A stretch of 9,827 nt of DNA, taken from contig JAIROE010000062.1 of assembly GCA_031257715.1 (NCBI GenBank), positions 1 to 9,827 on the forward strand. Direction: 5' to 3'. Position 1 is the stretch's first letter, and every line of letters begins with the position of its first letter. Source of the DNA: Treponema sp. (lineage in GTDB: Bacteria > Spirochaetota > Spirochaetia > Treponematales > Breznakiellaceae). Shown piece after piece: positions 6,851-9,827 of this stretch. Made by a program: the position numbers and the translations under genes. The notes beneath the pieces were generated by a model. That model was not told where the DNA came from. It made no database searches and saw only the letters and a list, made by a program, of their open reading frames with translations.

Positions 6851-7715
6851 AAACCTTCGAGAGGCCTGAATGATCAAAAGCCATGCCGAAGCGGGGAAGG
6901 TATTCGACGCCGGTGCCGACCTCTACCTCCCCTTTGAAACGGTAACGGACCAGATTCATGGCAATGACCTCGTCCAGAAGGCTCCGTTTCATATTGATGA
7001 AATTCATGAGGAGGAAGAGCTTTGTCTCATCGGAACCTCTCGCGGGGATGTGCAGTACGTCACGTTCTTCCCCGTCCGCCCAGAAGCGGCCTTCACCGTA
7101 CAGTTCATAGCCGAAGGATGAAAGATCCACGGGGAAGAAATTGGGATTGTCTATGCGAAGACTCACCCGAAAGCGGGTATTGATGAGTTCGGCCTGCAGA
7201 ATGGCGATGGACGTTATCGTGAAAACGGGCTCCCTGATGCGGGCAAACACGGCATCCGCGGAAACCGTTCCGGCAGCGGAGACTCCGTCCGCAAAAAGGT
7301 AATCAACAGTGACCGTGAGCCGGGCGGCAATCTCGGCCGCTTCGGATGCGGGATACTTCGAAAGATCCAGATTCAGCCGCACGGGAACCACCGCCTCTTC
7401 GCCGGGGAGCGCCGAGGCATTTTCAACACGCAGAAACGCCGCTCCCTCTTCGGGGATGACCCCGTCAAGCTCAACCTTCCAGTCCTTCACCTCCGCCCCA
7501 AGTGCAACGGAACGGGGATTTTCAAGCCTCAATGTGAAAAAAAGTGAAATGTCGTGTATGGAACCGGCCTCTATGCGCCTGAAATCAAGGCGGGAAGAAG
7601 GGGCCGCCTCAACAACGGGCGGAGGCGGAGGAGGCGATTTACAGGAAAGGATCAACGCCGTAGCGAGGAACATACCCGCAAGGAAAAATATGCGCTGCAG
7701 GCGGGCCGGTTTCAT
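6843..7715 (-). CDS. LEA14/WHy-domain lipoprotein
   Basis: A 290-residue predicted lipoprotein. A basic N-terminus and hydrophobic stretch end in the lipobox L-I-L-S-C (Cys25), followed by a run of six prolines and an alanine-rich linker. Two tandem beta domains follow, about residues 43-143 and 160-283. The second carries R-I-D-N-P-N-F-F-P-V-D-L-S-S-F-G-Y-E-L-Y, and the first R-L-E-N-P-R-S-V-A-L, both with the L-x-N-P-N-x-x-x-L core of LEA_2/WHy domains (water stress and hypersensitive response). Such proteins are periplasmic or outer-membrane-associated beta-sandwiches of poorly known function. The ATG is preceded by AAGGGG at about the right distance (AAGGGGTAGTTATG). The last 8 bp overlap epmA tail to tail, with no terminator between. 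The nearest partner upstream is a repeat-rich region, so it is probably a single-gene transcript. Confidence 0.8.
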   Translation of the reverse strand: MKPARLQRIFFLAGMFLATALILSCKSPPPPPPVVEAAPSSRLDFRRIEAGSIHDISLFFTLRLENPRSVALGAEVKDWKVELDGVIPEEGAAFLRVENASALPGEEAVVPVRLNLDLSKYPASEAAEIAARLTVTVDYLFADGVSAAGTVSADAVFARIREPVFTITSIAILQAELINTRFRVSLRIDNPNFFPVDLSSFGYELYGEGRFWADGEERDVLHIPARGSDETKLFLLMNFINMKRSLLDEVIAMNLVRYRFKGEVEVGTGVEYLPRFGMAFDHSGLSKVFK

Positions 7716-7782
7716 AACTACCCCTTACGGCATATTCGGCTGTTTCCTTTGGGGACTTGAGAAAATTTATTCGAGGGGGGCT

Positions 7783-7817
7783 AATACCCAGGAACCCGCT
7801 TGCGCGGGGGAACCTCT
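7783..7817 (+). repeat. REP-like hairpin A
   Basis: Starts AATACCC, with stem CCCGC (7795-7799) and GCGGG (7804-7808) around a TTGC loop, then GGAACCTC. It shares its head, the CTTG centre and its tail with the REP-like copies at 7853, 8053 and 9339. Confidence 0.55.
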
Positions 7818-7852
7818 CAAACAGCGCAATACCCGGGATACCGGCAAACAAG

Positions 7853-7884
7853 TTTACCTGGAACTTGCCCTGCGGAGGCTCGTT
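7853..7884 (+). repeat. REP-like repeat D (decayed)
   Basis: It aligns base for base, with one gap, to the reverse complement of the copy at 9339-9373: TTTACC ... CTTGCCC ... GGAGGCTCGTT against AATACCCC ... CTTACCCC ... GGAGGCTCATT. Its stem arms no longer match well. Confidence 0.45.
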
Positions 7885-7904
7885 GCGCATGCTTTCTCTT
7901 AAAA

Positions 7905-7998
7905 ACGGGCCTTTCAGACAATAGCCAAAAAACCGATATTTTTGAGGTGATTTATATGTAAAGCCGTTCCAAAACCAACCGGGTTCCTGAACAAGTCC
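7905..7998 (-). mobile_element. Diverged copy or fragment of the hairpin element
   Basis: The minus strand at 7998-7973 matches 8481-8506 at 25 of 26 positions, and similarity continues weakly: both translate to G-L-V-Q-E-P-G-W-F, then Y-K-S and R-F-F-G or R-F-G. The 3' end differs and the terminal palindrome is missing, so the limit at 7905 is approximate. Confidence 0.5.
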
Positions 7999-8022
7999 AT
8001 TCACAAAATCCACTTGTATAGC

Positions 8023-8051
8023 TTGTATAGATAGAAAAAACATTATATCCT
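8023..8051 (+). promoter_or_regulatory. Weak candidate promoter for the split gene
   Basis: TTGTAT (8023-8028), a 17-bp spacer and TATCCT (8046-8051). If used, REP-like hairpin B would form in the 5' leader of the gene at 8115. The -10 box is poor, so this is a low-confidence call. Confidence 0.25.
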
Positions 8052-8052
8052 T

Positions 8053-8084
8053 AATGAAGAACCCAGGAGCAAGCTCCGGGGTAT
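8053..8084 (-). repeat. REP-like hairpin B
   Basis: Read on the minus strand it begins ATACCCC, has stem GGAGC/GCTCC (8066-8070 and 8073-8077) with an outer ACCC/GGGT extension and ends TTCATT. Orientation is opposite to copy A. Confidence 0.6.
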
Positions 8085-8114
8085 GGACCACGCCTTCCAA
8101 TCAAAAGGGAAAAA

Positions 8115-8606
8115 ATGATTCAGAAAAGGTATATTATTATAGTTTTTTTATTTTATAATTTTCAAATTTTTGCCGTTTCCCAAAGAGAAGAGAAATGTGT
8201 TATTGTCAACAAGACAAATTCTGAATTATTTTTGACTGTAACTTATTTTGATGATATTGTTGATATAGGCGCAATGAGCAAGAAAGAGATACCCGTGTAT
8301 GAGAATGAAGCATTTCTTGAAATTTGGGGGCGCCATAGTCCCAGGATAAAAAAGGCCTCTTATGTTTTAAGGAATATTCCCGATTGGAATGGAGAAGTTA
8401 TTTTTAGCATGTGGGAACGCCGGGGGAAGGAAAAAGAGCTAACTCATCTTCAACTATTTCATCGATTGGTAGAAGATATTGGACTTGTTCAAGAACCCGG
8501 TTGGTTCTTTGCCAAGCTTCGCCTGGCTTACAAGTCTCGCAGATTTGGTGTATTTTTTGCAAAAATCCGCCAAATCTGCCGTTTTTTAGCGGAAGTTGTT
8601 CAATAA
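8115..8606 (+). CDS. Secreted protein, module 1, truncated by the hairpin element
   Basis: I do not recognise this protein. From the ATG, preceded by AAGGGA, an N-terminal signal peptide (K-R-Y-I-I-I-V-F-L-F-Y-N-F-Q-I-F-A) leads into a module beginning V-I-V-N-K-T-N-S-E-L-F-L-T-V-T-Y-F-D-D. Native sequence ends at Ile122. Residues 123-163 (starting G-L-V-Q-E-P-G-W-F) come from the inserted element, which also supplies the TAA stop. The same reading frame continues beyond the stop into the next entry, and the native sequence before and after the insert aligns with one continuous stretch of module 2 (L-V-E-D-I|T-V-Y-D-S-C-G-N against T-T-K-D-M-N-I-Y-D-T-G-G-N). So this is the 5' half of what was one gene. 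The DNA is strikingly AT-rich compared with murE or murD, which suggests acquisition from elsewhere. Whether the truncated product folds is unknown. Confidence 0.6.
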   Translation: MIQKRYIIIVFLFYNFQIFAVSQREEKCVIVNKTNSELFLTVTYFDDIVDIGAMSKKEIPVYENEAFLEIWGRHSPRIKKASYVLRNIPDWNGEVIFSMWERRGKEKELTHLQLFHRLVEDIGLVQEPGWFFAKLRLAYKSRRFGVFFAKIRQICRFLAEVVQ

Positions 8607-8626
8607 CTGAAGTTATTGAACAACTC
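8481..8626 (+). mobile_element. MITE-like hairpin element inserted in frame
   Basis: The element is 146 bp and flanked by TATT on both sides (8477-8480 and 8627-8630), a likely target duplication. The ends carry short inverted TTGTTCAA/TTGAACAA motifs. It contains four hairpins: AAGAACC/GGTTCTT (8491-8509); GCCAAGC/GCCTGGC with one mismatch (8511-8527); a 19-bp stem with one mismatch and one wobble (8539-8557 with 8561-8579, loop TGC); and a perfect 14-bp inverted repeat (8595-8608 with 8611-8624). It encodes no protein of its own. The added 150 bp (element plus duplication) preserve the host reading frame but contain one in-frame TAA at 8604. Comparison of the host's two modules defines the borders. 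Confidence 0.7.
8595..8624. repeat. Perfect 14-bp inverted repeat with 2-nt loop
   Basis: GTTGTTCAATAACT (8595-8608), GA, then AGTTATTGAACAAC (8611-8624). It forms the 3' end of the inserted element and contains the stop codon of the truncated gene. Confidence 0.85.
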
Positions 8627-9323
8627 TATTACCGTTTATGATTCTTGTGGAAATGTAATAATGACTATAAATGATATTAATGAAAACACTCTTAAAAGTG
8701 AAAATAATGACCTCGCAAGTCTGATTGAGGTAACACCGGATATTATAAAAGAAGGAGGTAAAAAATACAACGATCTGCCAAAATTTAACGGACTGGTAAT
8801 GAATATGCCGGATTCAAGCTTTGTAGTAGAAAATGAAAGCGCCGCCGAAATAACAGTAATAGGATATACCAATGATGACCCCCTTGATTCTCTCGCCGCC
8901 TGGTCTTATGAACTGAGGACGGGGCAGAAAGGTTTATTTTATAGAAAAAAATATAATGAAGTATTAGATCCAATAACTTTATTTTATTTGACAACAAAAG
9001 ATATGAATATTTACGATACCGGTGGCAATCTCATTCTTGCTTTTGATGATATAACTGAGGACAGACTGGTCAGAATAGTTGAAGGATCTGAAACTTATGG
9101 ACCAAGGACCTATACAATAACCATTACTGATCAAGACTTGTTATTCGGAGAAAAAAACTACAGAAATATAGACAAGATAGATATAAAAGAAGAATTGGAG
9201 AATGTTAAAAACATACGTGATATTTTTATAAAAAACGGACCAAGGATTTTGGAAAAAGGAATAGATCAAACAATTTTGAATTGGTTTTTAAACGGTTGTT
9301 GCCTGAAAATTGCGGGATTTTGA
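8616..9323 (+). CDS. Module 2 and C-terminus of the split protein
   Basis: Same frame as the preceding half, separated by one TAA. A TTG at 8616 inside the element's palindrome could start translation, and an ATG at 8661 is the other choice; neither has a good ribosome binding site, so this part may be silent or need reinitiation. The first residues (T-V-Y-D-S-C-G-N-V-I-M-T-I-N-D-I-N-E-N-T-L) finish module 1. Module 2 starts near residue 68 (S-F-V-V-E-N-E-S-A-A-E-I-T-V-I-G-Y-T-N-D-D), resembling module 1's V-I-V-N-K-T-N-S-E-L-F-L-T-V-T-Y-F-D-D, and ends with N-I-Y-D-T-G-G-N-L-I-L-A-F-D-D-I-T-E-D-R-L (131-151). The C-terminal 60 residues are charged and helical-looking. No known family is recognised. 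Equivalent modules may be repeated in paralogues elsewhere in the genome. Confidence 0.55.
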   Translation: MNNSITVYDSCGNVIMTINDINENTLKSENNDLASLIEVTPDIIKEGGKKYNDLPKFNGLVMNMPDSSFVVENESAAEITVIGYTNDDPLDSLAAWSYELRTGQKGLFYRKKYNEVLDPITLFYLTTKDMNIYDTGGNLILAFDDITEDRLVRIVEGSETYGPRTYTITITDQDLLFGEKNYRNIDKIDIKEELENVKNIRDIFIKNGPRILEKGIDQTILNWFLNGCCLKIAGF

Positions 9324-9338
9324 TATTGCCGAAATTGC

Positions 9339-9373
9339 CAAATGAGCCTCCACGGGGTAAGCCGTGGGGTATT
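9339..9373 (-). repeat. REP-like hairpin C, possible terminator
   Basis: Stem CCACGG (9350-9355) and CCGTGG (9362-9367) around GGTAAG. On the minus strand it reads AATACCCC ... CTTACC ... GGAGGCTCATT, the same family as the three repeats near 7800-8084. It lies 15 bp after the end of the split gene and might end its transcript, but there is no run of T. Confidence 0.6.
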
Positions 9374-9391
9374 TAACCAGACTTTCGAATG

Positions 9392-9443
9392 AAGGACAGG
9401 AAAACTTCTAAAAGCCGAAGTTTCTGGAAGTTCCTTATAAGGA
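9392..9443 (+). promoter_or_regulatory. Structured leader upstream of the lipoprotein gene
   Basis: AAGGA-CAG-(GA)-AAACTTC (9392-9408) can pair with GAAGTTT-CTG-(GAAGT)-TCCTT (9417-9436). The last arm, TCCTT, also belongs to a 12-bp palindrome TCCTTATAAGGA (9432-9443) that contains the ribosome binding site AAGGA, so two pairings compete. Confidence 0.45.
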
Positions 9444-9449
9444 TTGGGC

Positions 9450-9827
9450 ATGAAGATCATATTCACCGTCATTCTCTGTTGTTTTGTATCGGCCTGCGGG
9501 GACCGTCCCGGTGAACGTGAAGTTCCCGCCGGGACACCGCCCTCCCCCGCCGGGGGCGAGGCGGCCGGTACGGCAGCCGCGGCGGACACAGACGCCGCGG
9601 AAGCGGAAACAGGCGCCGCGGCGGAAGTTCCCGGCGAACGCGAAGTTTCCGCCGGACCGCCGCTTCCCGAACCGGACTTTCCCTTCCGTTTCACGCTTAA
9701 GGCGGCTCCCCCCGAAACGGCCGTTTCCTTTAACGGGAAAACGCTCAAGGGGCAGAGCGCCGCGAACGGAACGGCGGTCTATGTCATTGAAAAAGACGCG
9801 GAAAATCCGGATGGTCCGGGGATGGTG
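9450..9827 (+). CDS. Lipoprotein with low-complexity linker (N-terminal part, runs off the window)
   Basis: The frame from the ATG at 9450 stays open to the last base, giving 126 residues of an incomplete protein. AAGGA lies six bases upstream. A short signal peptide ends in the lipobox V-S-A-C (Cys16). Residues 17-72 form an Ala/Gly/Pro/Glu-rich linker containing two copies of a P-G-E-R-E-V-x-A-G-x-P-P motif separated by an A-A-A-D-T-D-A-A-E-A-E-T stretch. The following part (F-R-F-T-L-K-A-A-P-P-E-T-A-V-S-F-N-G-K-T-L-K-G-Q) reads like the start of a beta-sandwich, perhaps PEGA-like; this is only a suggestion. The GC content returns to the level of the mur genes, marking the right-hand edge of the AT-rich island. 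The function cannot be told from this part. Confidence 0.75.
   Translation, partial: MKIIFTVILCCFVSACGDRPGEREVPAGTPPSPAGGEAAGTAAAADTDAAEAETGAAAEVPGEREVSAGPPLPEPDFPFRFTLKAAPPETAVSFNGKTLKGQSAANGTAVYVIEKDAENPDGPGMV

Larger units (their letters stand above)
7716..8114. other. Repeat-rich intergenic region
   Basis: This 399-bp stretch between the divergent lipoprotein and split-gene starts holds no convincing gene. It contains REP-like hairpins on the plus strand (7783-7817 and a decayed one at 7853-7884), a minus-strand copy of the head of the hairpin element (about 7905-7998), a 9-bp tandem repeat (CTTGTATAG at 8013-8021 and 8022-8030) and a third REP-like hairpin in the opposite orientation (8053-8084). 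An open frame crosses it on the minus strand, but its sequence is made of these repeats. Confidence 0.7.

Noticed and set aside
8013..8030. 9-bp tandem repeat CTTGTATAG as an operator
   Set aside because: Only two units and no symmetry; its position near a weak promoter is not enough to call a binding site.
7783..8084. CRISPR array
   Set aside because: The repeats are irregularly spaced, face different directions and have variable stems; there are no regular spacers.
7639..8100. Minus-strand open frame of 153 codons
   Set aside because: It runs through REP-like repeats, the copy of the hairpin element and the start of the lipoprotein gene in another frame. It has no ribosome binding site or coherent domain; I treat it as repeat-derived.

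Overview
The window looks like a chromosomal segment from a GC-rich spirochaete. A Treponema of the termite-gut type is my best guess, based on the style of MurE, MurD and GenX/EpmA, the DUF2804 and FecR-like genes and the lipoproteins. This is recognition from memory, not a database match. Most genes are GC-rich. One island (about 8100-9330) is conspicuously AT-rich and carries genes I do not recognise.

Layout. Bases 3-236 hold the C-terminal end of a DDE-type transposase. Next come murE (305-1858, +) and a leftward three-gene block reading from 4392 down to 1758: a FecR-like exported protein, a DUF2804 protein and a small two-helix coiled-coil membrane protein. The last of these overlaps the 3' end of murE antisense by 101 bp. 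From 4424 rightward lie murD and an EpmA/GenX/PoxA-type lysyl-tRNA-synthetase paralogue, 3 nt apart. A LEA14/WHy-type lipoprotein (6843-7715, -) converges on epmA with an 8-bp overlap. Bases 7716-8114 are a repeat-rich intergenic stretch. Bases 8115-9323 are a two-module secreted protein gene split by a small hairpin-rich MITE-like element. Bases 9324-9449 hold a REP-like hairpin and a structured leader. A new lipoprotein gene starts at 9450 and runs off the window.

How the genes work together. MurE and MurD are cytoplasmic Mur ligases that add successive amino acids to the UDP-MurNAc peptide precursor of peptidoglycan. The FecR-like/DUF2804 block sits between them on the opposite strand and is read from a promoter interlocked with the murD promoter. 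EpmA modifies elongation factor P. Its link to murD may be only co-transcription. Several gene starts lie directly on the expected transcription start of a good sigma70-like promoter (murE, murD, the FecR-like gene), which suggests leaderless or near-leaderless mRNAs.

Most interesting items: (1) a 146-bp, four-hairpin element with a 4-bp target duplication, inserted in frame into a duplicated-module gene and supplying a stop codon; (2) a diverged copy of its head 0.5 kb upstream; (3) a family of at least four REP-like hairpins around that island; (4) interlocked, near-leaderless promoters at murD; (5) the murE antisense overlap; (6) a leader before the last lipoprotein with alternative pairings for its ribosome binding site. 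I see no CRISPR array, rRNA or tRNA.
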